A stretch of DNA of 64,000 nt. It comes from Streptomyces katrae. Its GTDB lineage: Bacteria; Actinomycetota; Actinomycetes; Streptomycetales; Streptomycetaceae. The stretch spans positions 21,591 to 85,590 of the forward strand of contig NZ_JNZY01000028.1 in assembly GCF_000717655.1 (NCBI RefSeq), written 5' to 3'. Positions within the stretch are counted from its first letter, which is position 1. Each line of letters opens with the position of its first letter. The position numbers and the translations under genes are program-made. The notes under the pieces are model-generated. The model saw nothing but the letters and a program-made list of their open reading frames with translations, made no database searches and was not told the origin of the DNA. Shown here one piece after another: positions 9,148 to 20,356 of the stretch.

Positions 9148-9939
9148 ATGAGCGACGCAGCCGCCCTCCTCCACCCCGGAGCTCCCGACTCACCCGTGAT
9201 ACTCCATGTTCCGCACTCGTCCCGTGCCATACCCGCGGACGTCCGCGCCGGGATCCTGCTGGACGACCGGGCCCTCGAAGGGGAACTGGACCACATCACC
9301 GACTCGCACACGGCGGAGATGGCGGCGCGGGCGGCCGGGGCCGCCCGCGTCACCCCCTGGAGGTTCGAGAACCGGCTGTCACGGCTGGTCATCGACCCCG
9401 AGCGGTTCCCCGACGAGCGGGAGGAGATGCTGGCACGGGGGATGGGCGCGGTCTACACCCGGACGACGCACCGCGAAGAGCTCCGCCCGGCCGACTTCGA
9501 CGGACGACCGCTGATCGAGCGGTACTTCCACCCGTACGCGCAGGCGATGACGGACGCGGTGGAGGAGCGGCTGGCGGCCGTCGGGCGGGCCGTCATCCTC
9601 GACGTGCACTCGTACCCTGCGAAGGCGCTGCCCTACGAGCTCCACGGCGACGGTCCGCGCCCGCCGATCTGCATCGGCACGGACGCCTTCCACACGCCCC
9701 GACCCCTGCTCGACGCGGCGCGGCAGGCGTTCGCGGGCTTCGGCGGCACGGGGCTGGACAGCCCGTTCTCGGGAACGTACGTGCCACTGCGCCACTACGG
9801 GAAGGACGCGCGGGTCGGCGCGCTGATGGTGGAGATCCGGCGGGACGTCTACATGAGCGAGCCGGGAGGAGCGGCGGGCACCGGCCTCGACGCGCTGGCG
9901 GAGGCGCTGGCCGCTCTCGTGGACGGGGCGGCCCGGTGA
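9148..9939 (+). CDS. N-formylglutamate amidohydrolase-family protein
   Basis: This 263-aa cytoplasmic protein starts at an ATG five bases after GAGG. It shows the family signature [19 protein letters not shown] near the N-terminus. [14 protein letters not shown] (metal-binding Asp/His), [16 protein letters not shown] and [17 protein letters not shown] follow, then [28 protein letters not shown]. These match the zinc-dependent N-formylglutamate deformylase/amidohydrolase fold (last step of one histidine-degradation route in HutG-type enzymes). No other hut genes are nearby, so the substrate may differ. It is divergent from the nitrate reductase and may share its control region, which would fit a nitrogen-scavenging role. 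Confidence 0.87.
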   Translation: MSDAAALLHPGAPDSPVILHVPHSSRAIPADVRAGILLDDRALEGELDHITDSHTAEMAARAAGAARVTPWRFENRLSRLVIDPERFPDEREEMLARGMGAVYTRTTHREELRPADFDGRPLIERYFHPYAQAMTDAVEERLAAVGRAVILDVHSYPAKALPYELHGDGPRPPICIGTDAFHTPRPLLDAARQAFAGFGGTGLDSPFSGTYVPLRHYGKDARVGALMVEIRRDVYMSEPGGAAGTGLDALAEALAALVDGAAR

Positions 9940-10094
9940 CGGGACCGGGACTCCGCCCTGCGTGACGGCGGACCGCGGGGTGTGCCGCCGGCGCGCGCGG
10001 GCAGACGCGCTCACGGGCGGGCGGACGCGCAGCGGATCCGGCTCGCCGTGGCCCCTGCGGGCCCCGCCGGCTCGGCGTGAAGGAGGGATCGGCC

Positions 10095-10556
10095 ATGGGT
10101 GACGACAGGCGCGCCCCACGCGTCGTGGTGGGCGTCGACGGCTCGCCGGACTCGTACGGGGCACTGAGCTGGGCGGTTCGCCACGCGAGCCTGATCGGAG
10201 CGGGCGTGGAGGCGATCGCCGCCTACGACCTGCCCCTCGAGATGGGGTGGTCGGCTCCCGCGGTGGACGCCGACTTCGACGAGGCGGAGACACGGCGGGC
10301 GCTGACCGAGGAGATCCGGCGGGTCGTCGGCAGCGACAGCCCCGTCCCCTTGGAGCAGCACGTGGTGCGGGGCAACCCGGCCGACGTGCTGACCGCTGCG
10401 GCGGAGGGCGCTGAACTCCTGGTCGTGGGCAGCCGGGGGCGGGGCGGCTTCGCCCGTCTCCTGCTGGGCTCGGTGAGCCAGCAGTGCGCCCTCCACGCGC
10501 CCTGCCCGGTGGTCATCGTCCGCCCGCGGCCCGCTTCCGCGGCCGACCGTTCATAG
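10095..10556 (+). CDS. Universal stress protein (UspA family)
   Basis: The start is the ATG at 10095 behind GGAGGG; 153 aa. This is a single Usp domain: VVVGVDGSPDSYGALSWAVRHA at the N-terminus and, near the C-terminus, VVGSRGRGGFARLLLGSVSQQ. The latter is the G-x2-G-x9-G-S/T ATP-binding motif, so an ATP-binding member is predicted. AAYDLP and the variable middle match the fold. Streptomycetes carry many such genes. Here it is convergent with katG, separated by a strong hairpin, and both would suit a stress-response neighbourhood, but there is no direct evidence of co-regulation. Confidence 0.9.
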   Translation: MGDDRRAPRVVVGVDGSPDSYGALSWAVRHASLIGAGVEAIAAYDLPLEMGWSAPAVDADFDEAETRRALTEEIRRVVGSDSPVPLEQHVVRGNPADVLTAAAEGAELLVVGSRGRGGFARLLLGSVSQQCALHAPCPVVIVRPRPASAADRS

Positions 10557-10694
10557 TGCACGGGGGTGATCCGGTTACCGCCGCAAGGCCGGCAGATGCG
10601 GCTGTCCCACCACCCGGCACGGGAGGCACCGGCAGCGGCGGCGTTGCTGCCGGCTGCGTGTCGCCGGTCGGCCCGGAGACGAGCCATGGCCGAC

Positions 10695-10727
10695 GTCCCG
10701 GCCGGCCGGTGCACGGCCGGCCGGGAC
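10695..10727. terminator. Bidirectional terminator hairpin between usp and katG
   Basis: A perfect 14-bp stem (GTCCCGGCCGGCCG pairing with CGGCCGGCCGGGAC) encloses a five-base loop GTGCA. It sits between two convergent genes, 139 bp after the universal stress gene and 13 bp after the katG stop. There is no U-tract, as is usual for GC-rich actinobacterial terminators. It could serve both directions. Confidence 0.75.
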
Positions 10728-10740
10728 ATCGGGCGGGGGT

Positions 10741-13119
<2,379 letters not shown>

Positions 13120-13123
13120 TCAG

Positions 13124-13137
13124 ATGATCGTGATCAT
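13124..13137. promoter_or_regulatory. Palindrome ATGATC-GT-GATCAT in the region upstream of katG
   Basis: This perfect 6-2-6 inverted repeat lies in the AT-richest part of the 270-bp non-coding stretch between katG and the UdgX remnant, about 200 bp upstream of the katG start. Its AT-rich symmetric form is what a Fur-type or other redox repressor site could look like, but it matches no consensus I can name and is rather far from the gene. The remainder of 12928-13197 shows nothing else that I can identify. Confidence 0.3.
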
Positions 13138-13197
13138 TGCGCGGGGGTGAGGACGTGAGAAATGGACGCGGACGTCCGGCAGCCGCTCCGCCGCGCC

Positions 13198-13350
13198 TCA
13201 GTCGAGCGCGGGCGCCGCGACCGAAAGATCGGCCACGAGACCGCGGAAGGCGGCCTCCCGGTCGTCGGCCCGCAGCACGGCGGAGGGGTGGACGGTGCTC
13301 GTCCGGGCCGGCGGACGGTCCGTACGGATCACCCGCCCGCAGAAGGCGCC
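13198..13350 (-). pseudogene. C-terminal remnant of a UdgX-type uracil-DNA glycosylase
   Basis: Reading the minus strand to the TGA at 13198-13200 gives STVHPSAVLRADDREAAF followed by RGLVADLSVAAPALD. The HPSAVLR block and the following helix are the C-terminal signature of UdgX/family-4 uracil-DNA glycosylases. Upstream of about position 13345 the frame stays open but no longer looks like the family (no 4Fe-4S cysteines or GExPG motif), and it runs antisense through the nucleotidyltransferase gene. Only the last 40-50 residues survive. I infer a deletion or replacement scar at the left edge of the next cassette. Confidence 0.65.
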
Positions 13351-13435
13351 CTTCCGAAACCGACCCTGTCCTGCGGGTTTGAGCGGCGCCAGGACGGCAA
13401 GGCGCACCCCGTGACGCGATCCCGTGAGGCGTGCC

Positions 13436-14092
13436 GTGAGAGATGACGTTCTCCCTCCTGTAGGGCAAGGTCCCGCTCCGTCCGAGAGGCCCGATTCCCG
13501 CGGCGGCGGGCGGCTGCCGCGCGACCACACCCAGGCCATCCTCGAGACCACCAAGCATGTGGCCGCGCTCCTCAAGGCGACCGGAAAGCCGTTCGCCCTC
13601 GCCGGCAGTGTGGCCGCATTCGCACACGGCCTCCCGGCTCGCTTCCAGCACGACACGGACTTCTGCGTCCGGCCCGAGGACTCGGGAGTGGTCATCGAGG
13701 CACTGGAGGCAGGGGGCATCGCGATGCGCCGGGCACCCGAGGACTGGCTGGTCAAAGGGCGTTCCGGCGGCGAGGAGATCGATCTGATCTTCGAGCTGGC
13801 GCGGCGTCCGGTCAGTACGGAGCTGCTAGCCCGGGCAGAGGTCCGGCCGGTCGACTCGGTGTGGATGCCCGTGCTGGCGCCCACCGATCTGATGGACGCC
13901 CGCCTCACCGCCCTCTGCGAGCACTACTGCGACTTCGGGGACCTGCTGCCGATGGCCCGGATGCTGCGGGAGCAGATCGACTGGGACCGGATGAACCGGG
14001 AACACCGGGATGCACCCCTGTCCGACGCGTTCCTGTACCTCCTCGAACGGCTCCACGTCGTCGACTTCGACCGGCGGGAGGACGCCCCGTGA
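13436..14092 (+). CDS. Nucleotidyltransferase-fold protein (AbiEii/MNT-like)
   Basis: The start is the GTG at 13436, six bases after GAGG; 218 aa. The nucleotidyltransferase core is visible: FALAGSVAAFAHGLPAR (Gly-Ser of the active site), then HDTDFCV with the paired Asp residues, then GGEEIDLIFEL with the third acidic residue. The set looks intact. The C-terminal half is helical (LTALCEHYCDFGDLLPMARMLREQIDW). Proteins of this fold include type IV antitoxin/toxin partners, tRNA- and antibiotic-modifying enzymes and many uncharacterised ones. It overlaps the next gene by GTGA, so it is translationally coupled to a small protein and a metallophosphoesterase. Confidence 0.82.
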   Translation: MRDDVLPPVGQGPAPSERPDSRGGGRLPRDHTQAILETTKHVAALLKATGKPFALAGSVAAFAHGLPARFQHDTDFCVRPEDSGVVIEALEAGGIAMRRAPEDWLVKGRSGGEEIDLIFELARRPVSTELLARAEVRPVDSVWMPVLAPTDLMDARLTALCEHYCDFGDLLPMARMLREQIDWDRMNREHRDAPLSDAFLYLLERLHVVDFDRREDAP

Positions 14093-14343
14093 CATCGACC
14101 GAATTCATCGAGTACCGGCTCGAGCACCTACGGGACCGCCTGGCGCGCGAGGAGATCTCGGAACTCGGCGTACGGGTCGAGGCCCGCGGCGCAGGCGCAC
14201 TGGTCTGGGGAAGCGTCAACAGCGCCGACTGCCGGGCGGCGGTCCTGCGGATCGCCGGAGAAGAGCTGGCGGGCGTGCTCTGGCGCGAGGACGTCACCGT
14301 GAGCTGCCCCGGACCTCCCGACCATTCGGAGGAACTGCCGTGA
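14089..14343 (+). CDS. Small 84-aa protein coupled between nucleotidyltransferase and phosphoesterase genes
   Basis: The gene starts with a GTG overlapping the upstream stop (GTGA at 14089-14092) and ends overlapping the downstream start in the same way (14340-14343). The product begins MTSTEFIEYRLEHLRDRLA, a helix, followed by a predicted beta-alpha-beta segment GVRVEARGAGALVWGSVNSADCR and VLRIAGEELAG. The pattern resembles a BON-type or other small alpha/beta domain, but I would not assign it with confidence. The overlaps make a structural or regulatory link with both neighbours likely. It was identified from these overlaps and from coding character consistent with the surrounding genes. 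Confidence 0.75.
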   Translation: MTSTEFIEYRLEHLRDRLAREEISELGVRVEARGAGALVWGSVNSADCRAAVLRIAGEELAGVLWREDVTVSCPGPPDHSEELP

Positions 14344-15086
14344 TCCGGATCGCAGCCGTCGGAGACATCCACCTCGGCCCCGGCAGCGAGGGCCTGCTGC
14401 GGCCGGCCTTCGAAACCCTCGCGGGCTGCGCGGACCTGCTGCTGCTCGCCGGCGACCTGACCCGGCACGGCACCCCGCAGGAGGGCCGGGTGGTGGCCGG
14501 CGAGGTGGCCGGGCTGCCCGTACCCGTGATCGCGGTGCTCGGCAACCACGACTACCAGAGCGACCAGCAGGATGCCCTCACACGAGAGCTGAGCGAGGGC
14601 GGCGTACGCGTACTGGAGTGTGACGGCGTGCTCGTCGACATCGACGGTACGAAGGTCGGGGTCGCCGGGACGAAGGGTTTCGGCGGCGGCTTCGCCGGGC
14701 GCTGCGCCAGTGACTTCGGCGAACCCGAGATGAAGGCGTTCGTCCAGTACACCCGGCGGTGCGCGGACGGGCTGGCACGATCGCTGCGGGAGCTGCGCGA
14801 GGCGGGGAGCGATCTGCGTATCGCCCTCACGCACTTCTCGCCGGTCCCCGACACCCTCGCGGGCGAGCCCCCGGAGATCTTCCCGTTCCTCGGCAGCTAT
14901 CTGCTCGCCGAGGCCGTGGACGAGGCGGGTGCCGATCTCGCCGTCCACGGTCATGCCCACCTCGGCACGGAACACGGACTGACGGCAGGCGGAGTACGGG
15001 TGCGCAACGTCGCGATGCCGGTCATCGACCGGGCCTTCGCCGTCTATCACCTCGCCGCCGGAAACGGGCAGGGCCGCCCGCGGTGA
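14340..15086 (+). CDS. Metallophosphoesterase (calcineurin-like)
   Basis: The gene starts with a GTG overlapping the previous stop; 248 aa, cytoplasmic. All motifs of the dinuclear metal site are present in order: GDIHLG, LLLAGDLTRHG, VIAVLGNHDYQS, LTHFSPVPDT and VHGHAHLG. The fold hydrolyses phosphomono- or diesters (including nucleic acids, cyclic nucleotides and dinucleotides), so the substrate cannot be read from the sequence. Its coupling to a nucleotidyltransferase suggests that the pair adds and removes a nucleotide modification, or makes and cleaves a nucleotide signal. That is inference from context. Confidence 0.88.
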   Translation: MIRIAAVGDIHLGPGSEGLLRPAFETLAGCADLLLLAGDLTRHGTPQEGRVVAGEVAGLPVPVIAVLGNHDYQSDQQDALTRELSEGGVRVLECDGVLVDIDGTKVGVAGTKGFGGGFAGRCASDFGEPEMKAFVQYTRRCADGLARSLRELREAGSDLRIALTHFSPVPDTLAGEPPEIFPFLGSYLLAEAVDEAGADLAVHGHAHLGTEHGLTAGGVRVRNVAMPVIDRAFAVYHLAAGNGQGRPR

Positions 15087-15216
15087 GGGCGGCCGTGGCG
15101 CCACGAGGCGAGCCCTCGAACTGAGCACCCCCCTGCGTGCCTACCGGGCCGCGGGACGCGGGCGCGCGATGCTCCTCCCATGCCGTTAGGGCCCGGTCGG
15201 CGGATGCGAGGAGGGC

Positions 15217-16902
15217 GTGGAGCCGGTGGTTCTCGAGAGGAAGAAGGCCCGTGCGGTCCGCGTGATGCGACGCTCGGTCAGGCGTACGGTGTTCGGCCTC
15301 GACGCCCGGCTGCCCCTGCTGGACGTGGCCAAGGGCGGGGTGCGGAAGGCGTTTCCGGATCACTGGGCGTTCCTGCTCGGCGAGATCGCCCTCTACAGCC
15401 TGGTCGTGCTGCTGCTGACCGGCACGTACCTCACGTTCTTCTTCGACCCGTCCATGCGCGAGGTCATGTACCAAGGCTCCTACGGCCCCCTGAACGGCCT
15501 GCCCGTCTCCTCCGCCTACGCCTCCACGCTGCGCATCAGCTTCGACGTGCGGGGCGGTCTGCTGATCCGGCAGATGCACCACTGGGCGGCCCTCGTGTTC
15601 GTGGCCGCGATCGGCGTCCACCTGCTGCGGGTGTTCTTCACCGGCGCGTTCCGCAAGCCCCGCGAGGTGAACTGGGTGGTCGGCGTCACGATGCTGCTGC
15701 TCACGCTGGTCGAGGGCTTCGCGGGCTACTCGCTCCCCGACGACCTGCTGTCGGGTACGGGCCTGCGCACCGCCCAGGGCATCATGCTGTCGCTGCCCGT
15801 CGTGGGCACGTACCTGAGCCTCTTCGTCTTCGGCGGCGAGTTCCCGGCCGAGGACATCGTGTCCCGGCTCTACCCCGTGCACATCCTCCTCGTGCCAGGA
15901 CTGCTCGTCGCCCTGGTTTCGCTGCACCTGCTGCTCGTCGTGCACCTCAAGCACACGCAGTGGGCGGTCCCCGGCAGCAGCGGCCGCAACGTGCTCGGCA
16001 AGCCCTTCTTCGCCCAGTACACGGCGAAGTCCGCGGGGCTGTTCTTCATGGTCGCCGGCCTGCTGTCCGCGCTCGCCGCGCTGGCGCAGATCAATCCCGT
16101 GTGGGCGTACGGGCCGTACCGCCCCGACCTGGTGTCCACCGGGTCCCAGCCGGACTGGTACGTGGGCTTCCTGGAAGGGGCCCTGCGGCTGATGCCGGGC
16201 TTCGAAACCCGCCTGTGGGGCCACACCCTGACGTGGAATCCACTGATCGCGGGCGTCGTCTTGCCGGGACTGCTGTTCGCCGGCCTGTACGGCTATCCGT
16301 TCTTCGAACGCTGGATCACCCCGGAGGGCGGAGAGCAGCACCTGTGCGACCGGCCGCGCCACCGGCCCGCCCGCACAGCGCTGGGGGTCGCCGTGCTCGC
16401 CGCCTACACCATCCTGCTGCTGGCCGGCGCGCAGGACATCATCGCCTTCATCACCGAGATCCCCGTGGCGGCGATCACCTGGGCGCTGCGCTGCGCCCTG
16501 CTCGTCGTGCCTGCGGCATCCTTCTGGCTCACCCGTCGGATCTGTCTCGCCCTGCAGGAGGAGGACGTCGAGGCGCTGAAGAGCGGACTGGCGACGGACG
16601 ACGTACGCCAGTCGGTCGAGGGCGGCTTCCACCCGGCGCACCGGCCGCCGACGGGGGCGGAGCGGTACGTACGGTCCGTCCACCGCGTGCCGGCGCCCGT
16701 ACGGGTGATCCTGCCCGGGCGGACCGCAGGCGAGCGGCGTCCGGGCGCACGGGGCCTCGCGGAGCGGCTGAGGCGGGGGCTGAGCCGCTGGTACTACCGC
16801 GATCAGCTGGTGCCGCCGCTGACCGACACGCAGCGCATCCGCGTCGCCGCCGTGCTGGCCGGCCCGGACACCGAGGAGGCCCGGCCCGCGGGCGAGCACT
16901 GA
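15217..16902 (+). CDS. Cytochrome b subunit of a bc1 complex (QcrB-like, orphan paralogue)
   Basis: The 561-aa membrane protein starts at a GTG after GGAGGGC. It has the N-terminal cytochrome b helices with paired haem ligands: RQMHHWAALVFVAAIGVHLLR in helix B, and VHILLVPGLLVALVSLHLLL with HLKHTQW in helix D. The quinol-site loop shows QPDWYVGFLEG. The C-terminal extension typical of actinobacterial QcrB is present. The partner genes qcrA and qcrC are not adjacent, so this is probably a second copy that uses subunits encoded elsewhere, or a degenerate set. It is convergent with a ctaD-ctaF pair for the terminal oxidase, so together they resemble an accessory respiratory island. Confidence 0.9.
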   Translation: MEPVVLERKKARAVRVMRRSVRRTVFGLDARLPLLDVAKGGVRKAFPDHWAFLLGEIALYSLVVLLLTGTYLTFFFDPSMREVMYQGSYGPLNGLPVSSAYASTLRISFDVRGGLLIRQMHHWAALVFVAAIGVHLLRVFFTGAFRKPREVNWVVGVTMLLLTLVEGFAGYSLPDDLLSGTGLRTAQGIMLSLPVVGTYLSLFVFGGEFPAEDIVSRLYPVHILLVPGLLVALVSLHLLLVVHLKHTQWAVPGSSGRNVLGKPFFAQYTAKSAGLFFMVAGLLSALAALAQINPVWAYGPYRPDLVSTGSQPDWYVGFLEGALRLMPGFETRLWGHTLTWNPLIAGVVLPGLLFAGLYGYPFFERWITPEGGEQHLCDRPRHRPARTALGVAVLAAYTILLLAGAQDIIAFITEIPVAAITWALRCALLVVPAASFWLTRRICLALQEEDVEALKSGLATDDVRQSVEGGFHPAHRPPTGAERYVRSVHRVPAPVRVILPGRTAGERRPGARGLAERLRRGLSRWYYRDQLVPPLTDTQRIRVAAVLAGPDTEEARPAGEH

Positions 16903-16915
16903 CCCCCGGACCGGA

Positions 16916-17302
16916 TCAGGCGTCCTGACCGGGGCGGAACACGAATCCGAACAGTCCCGGGATCACGACGCCGCCGCCGATGAGGACCAGCCAGAGCCCC
17001 TGAACGGCGCCGATGCCCATGAGCGCCGTACCGGTGGCGGTGATCACGGGCGCGAAGCTCCGCGCGGGGAACGAGAACTCCCTGCCCCCGCCCGTACGGA
17101 TCTCCGCATCGCCGGTGTCCTCGGGCCGTCGGCCACCGCGGCCGTACTGCCGCCACAGGAACGCGGCGACCAGCGCCGACATGAGGAACGACACGGACAG
17201 GGCGGCGATCCCCGCCGGATCACTGGAGAACACCGCGTAGACGCCGCCGGTGACGGCGAAGAACACTGCCACACCGGTGAACAGCCACGCCTCCGCCTTC
17301 AC
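16916..17302 (-). CDS. ctaF: Cytochrome c oxidase subunit IV, actinobacterial type (CtaF-like)
   Basis: The start is a GTG overlapping the ctaD stop (GTGA, 17299-17302); 128 aa. It has four hydrophobic segments: [54 protein letters not shown] and [29 protein letters not shown] lies between the first two. This is the pattern of the small actinobacterial subunit CtaF of aa3 oxidase. It lies immediately downstream of the subunit I gene and is surely co-translated with it. Confidence 0.85.
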   Translation of the reverse strand: MKAEAWLFTGVAVFFAVTGGVYAVFSSDPAGIAALSVSFLMSALVAAFLWRQYGRGGRRPEDTGDAEIRTGGGREFSFPARSFAPVITATGTALMGIGAVQGLWLVLIGGGVVIPGLFGFVFRPGQDA

Positions 17303-18969
17303 CGGGGCACCACTTCGGGGTGGTGCAGGTCGAAGGCGGGCGAGTCCGACCGGATCCGGGGCAGCGCCTCGAAGTTGTGCCGGGGCGGCGGGCAGGAGGT
17401 GGCCCACTCGAGGGACCGGCCCCACCCCCACGGGTCGTCCACGTCCACGCGCCTGCCGTGGCGACCGGTCTTCCACACGTTGTAGGCGAACGGCAGCAAG
17501 GACAGCCCCAGGAGGAAGGATCCGATGGTGGAGAGCGTGTTGAGCAGGGTGAACCCGTCGGCCGCCAGGTAGTCGGCGTACCGGCGGGGCATGCCCTGCT
17601 CGCCGAGCCAGTGCTGGACGAGGAAGGTCAGCTGGAAGCCGGTGAACAGGGTCCAGAAGTGCATCCGCCCCAGGCGTTCGTCGAGCAGTCTGCCCGTGAG
17701 CTTGGGCCACCAGAAGTAGAAGCCCGCGAAGGTGGCGAACACGATCGTGCCGAAGAGCACGTAGTGCAGGTGGGCGACCACGAAATAGCTGTCGGTGAGA
17801 TGGAAGTCCATCGGCGGCGAGGCCACCACGACTCCCGTCAGACCGCCCAGCAGGAACGTCACCAGGAATCCGATGGACCACAGCATCGGCGTCTCGAACG
17901 AGAGCGATCCGCCCCACATCGTGCCGATCCAGTTGAAGAACTTCACCCCGGTCGGAACGGCGATGAGGAACGACAGCAGGGAGAAGAACGGCAACAGCAC
18001 GGCGCCGGTGGCGAACATGTGATGGGCCCACACCGTGGCGGAAAGCCCCGTGATCGCGATCGTCGCACCGACCAGGGCGGCATAGCCGAAGATCGGCTTC
18101 CGGCTGAACACGGGGATGATCTCGCTGACGATCCCGAAGAACGGCAACGCCACGATGTACACCTCCGGATGGCCGAAGAACCAGAACAGGTGCTGCCACA
18201 GCAGCGCGCCGCCGTACGCCGCGTCGAAGACGTGCGCCCCGAACTTCCGGTCCGCCTCCAGAACCAGCAGCGCAGCGGTGAGCACCGGAAACGCCAGCAG
18301 CGCCAGGATCGAGGTGAACAGCACGTTCCAGGTGAAGATCGGCATCCGGAAGACGGTCATGCCCGGCGCCCGCAGGCACACGATCGTCGCGATGAAGTTC
18401 ACCGCACCGAGGATCGTGCTCAGTCCCGACACCGCCAGCCCCATCACCCACAGGTCGGCGCCCACACCGGGGGAGTACGCCGCCCCGTTCAGCGGTGCAT
18501 AAGCGAACCAGCCGAAGGCGGCGGACCCGTTCGCGGTCAGGAGTCCGCTGATCACGGTGAGGCCCCCGAAGAGGAACACCCAGTATGTGAAGGCGTTCAG
18601 GCGGGGAAAGGCGACGTCCGGGGCGCCGATCTGCAACGGCATGATCGCATTGGCGAAGCCGGTGAACGTCGGGGTGGCGAACAGCAGCATCATGATCGTG
18701 CCGTGCAGGGTGAAGAGCTGGTTGTACTGCTCGGCGGAGACGATCTGCAGTCCGGGCCGGGCCAGCTCCGCCCGCATGACGAGGGCCAGCACGCCGCCGA
18801 ACAGGAAGAAGCCGAAGGCGGTGACCAGGTACATGTTGCCGATCACCTTGTGGTCGGTGGTCGACAGCAGGCGCAGCACCTGCGACCCCGCCCGCACCCG
18901 TTCACCGGTGACCCGCTCGTCGTCCGGCTCCGCCTCCGCTGCTGCCGACAACGGGTCAGTGAGCGACAC
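17299..18969 (-). CDS. ctaD: Cytochrome c oxidase subunit I (CtaD-like)
   Basis: I use the GTG at 18969, five bases after GGAGG; a longer upstream frame is Arg/Pro-rich and not coding-like. The 556-aa protein has 12 membrane helices. It carries the low-spin haem and CuB ligands in the expected places: [31 protein letters not shown] (His-x3-Tyr crosslink pair), AHHMF and [12 protein letters not shown]. It is the catalytic core of an aa3-type oxidase that reduces oxygen to water. No subunit II (CtaC) or III (CtaE) gene is nearby, so this is likely a second copy that borrows other subunits. Confidence 0.93.
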   Translation of the reverse strand: MSLTDPLSAAAEAEPDDERVTGERVRAGSQVLRLLSTTDHKVIGNMYLVTAFGFFLFGGVLALVMRAELARPGLQIVSAEQYNQLFTLHGTIMMLLFATPTFTGFANAIMPLQIGAPDVAFPRLNAFTYWVFLFGGLTVISGLLTANGSAAFGWFAYAPLNGAAYSPGVGADLWVMGLAVSGLSTILGAVNFIATIVCLRAPGMTVFRMPIFTWNVLFTSILALLAFPVLTAALLVLEADRKFGAHVFDAAYGGALLWQHLFWFFGHPEVYIVALPFFGIVSEIIPVFSRKPIFGYAALVGATIAITGLSATVWAHHMFATGAVLLPFFSLLSFLIAVPTGVKFFNWIGTMWGGSLSFETPMLWSIGFLVTFLLGGLTGVVVASPPMDFHLTDSYFVVAHLHYVLFGTIVFATFAGFYFWWPKLTGRLLDERLGRMHFWTLFTGFQLTFLVQHWLGEQGMPRRYADYLAADGFTLLNTLSTIGSFLLGLSLLPFAYNVWKTGRHGRRVDVDDPWGWGRSLEWATSCPPPRHNFEALPRIRSDSPAFDLHHPEVVPR

Positions 18970-19116
18970 CAGGGCCTCCAGTAGCGACGACGGACCGGCC
19001 GGCCGACGGCCTCTCGGCCCAGCCTGGCACCCGGCCTCACCTTCACCGGCCAAGCGCGACGGCGCGCCGCCGAGAGTTACCCGCATCGAGGAGCGCAGGC
19101 GCTGCGGGCGGGCAGT

Positions 19117-20124
19117 TCAGATCCGCGCCGGGCCCCGGTCGCGGGCCGCCGCGCGGCGGGCTGTGGCGGCGTCCGTGACATCGAGGAACACCTGGTCCAG
19201 CTCGGGCCAGCGCCTCTTCAGCTCGGTCCGGATGCGGACCATGGCGTCCTCGACGGCCTCGCTGTCGTACCCCGCCGTGAGGTCGACGCTCGCAGCCAGC
19301 AGCACGGAATCCGGGCTCAGGCGCATCGTCAGCAGGGCGGTGACCGAGTCGATCTCCGGCTGCTGCTGCAGCAGCTCCTGCACCCCGCGCTGCACCTCGG
19401 GACCGGCCGCCTCGCCGATCAACTGGGCGCGGGCGTTCCTGCCGAGCGTGTACGCCACGTAGACCAGCAGGACGCCGATCAGGATGGAGGCGGACGCCTC
19501 GTACGCCATCTGCCCGGTCGCCATGTGGAGGCCCATCCCGGCCATGGCCAGCAGGACGCCCGTGCAGGCCGTGCCGTCCTCCGCCAGGACGGTCCGCAGC
19601 GCCGGATCGCGGCCCTCCCGGATCTCCTCACGCATCCCGTGCCCGGCGGCCGCAGCCGCGCCGCGGACCTGGAGGACGGCACGGACCAGGGAGGCCCCCT
19701 CGGCGAGCAGCGCCACGAAGAGCACGACGAAGCCGATCACGTATCCCTCGTGGGACTCGGAACCGCCCGACCGGAACGCCTCGATGCCCTGGAACACCGA
19801 GAAGCAGCCTCCGGTGACGAAGATGCCCACCGCGGCGAGCAGCGACCAGAAGAAGCGCTCCTTGCCGTAGCCGAAGGGGTGCCGTCGGTCGGCCGGGCGC
19901 CGGCTGCGCTTGACCGAGGCCAGCAGGAACACCTCGTTGAGGCTGTCGGCCACGGAATGGGCCGCTTCGGACAGCAGGGCGGGAGAGGCGGCGATGACGC
20001 CACCGACCGCCTTGGCGACGCAGATGACCAGGTTGGCCACGAGGGCCACCCACACCGTGAACCGGGTCTCGGAGTCCCGCTCCGCCGGGCTTCCCCCGGA
20101 ACCGGCCGTACGCCCTGTGCCCAT
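19117..20124 (-). CDS. Cation diffusion facilitator (CDF) family transporter
   Basis: The start is the ATG at 20124 (335 aa), where the coding-like sequence begins. The membrane domain has six helices. It contains LLSEAAHSVADSLNEVFLLASV (metal-site Asp/His residues of helix II) and RRHPFGYGKERFFWSLLAAVG, the canonical CDF loop, and VLLAEDGTACTGVLLAMAG supplies the second metal site region. A C-terminal cytoplasmic ferredoxin-like domain follows (EIDSVTALLTMRLSPDSVLLAASVDL). It should export Zn2+, Co2+ or a similar divalent metal using protons. No metal-responsive regulator is adjacent. Confidence 0.9.
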   Translation of the reverse strand: MGTGRTAGSGGSPAERDSETRFTVWVALVANLVICVAKAVGGVIAASPALLSEAAHSVADSLNEVFLLASVKRSRRPADRRHPFGYGKERFFWSLLAAVGIFVTGGCFSVFQGIEAFRSGGSESHEGYVIGFVVLFVALLAEGASLVRAVLQVRGAAAAAGHGMREEIREGRDPALRTVLAEDGTACTGVLLAMAGMGLHMATGQMAYEASASILIGVLLVYVAYTLGRNARAQLIGEAAGPEVQRGVQELLQQQPEIDSVTALLTMRLSPDSVLLAASVDLTAGYDSEAVEDAMVRIRTELKRRWPELDQVFLDVTDAATARRAAARDRGPARI

Positions 20125-20356
20125 ACCCTGCGCCTGCCCGGGGCACGACCGGTTAACCGGCGCCGCCGGAGTCTGACCACGTCCGCGCGTGACGGCGCCG
20201 GACCTCCAGTTCCTGCACGCGAACCCAGCGGCGTCCGGCCCGCGCACGGCGGAGGCTCTGCCCACCCGCCCCACGCGGGACGGCCGCCCGGGCTCCTCGG
20301 CACCGGTCATCCCGGTCGGGGAACGCACCCGTCGGGGAACGCACTGCCGGGTGGGT

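Noticed and set aside
6282..9392. 1000-codon frame overlapping the nitrate reductase on the same strand
   Set aside because: Composition is Arg/Pro/Gly repeats typical of a shifted frame; the other frame carries every catalytic motif of the nitrate reductase.
13198..13908. A full 236-codon UdgX gene on the minus strand
   Set aside because: Only the last 40-50 residues look like UdgX; the rest is antisense to the nucleotidyltransferase with its intact catalytic residues.
17320..18984. 554-codon plus-strand frame opposite ctaD
   Set aside because: Antisense shadow; Gln/Arg/Glu/His-rich with no hydrophobic segments, while the opposite strand encodes a canonical oxidase subunit.
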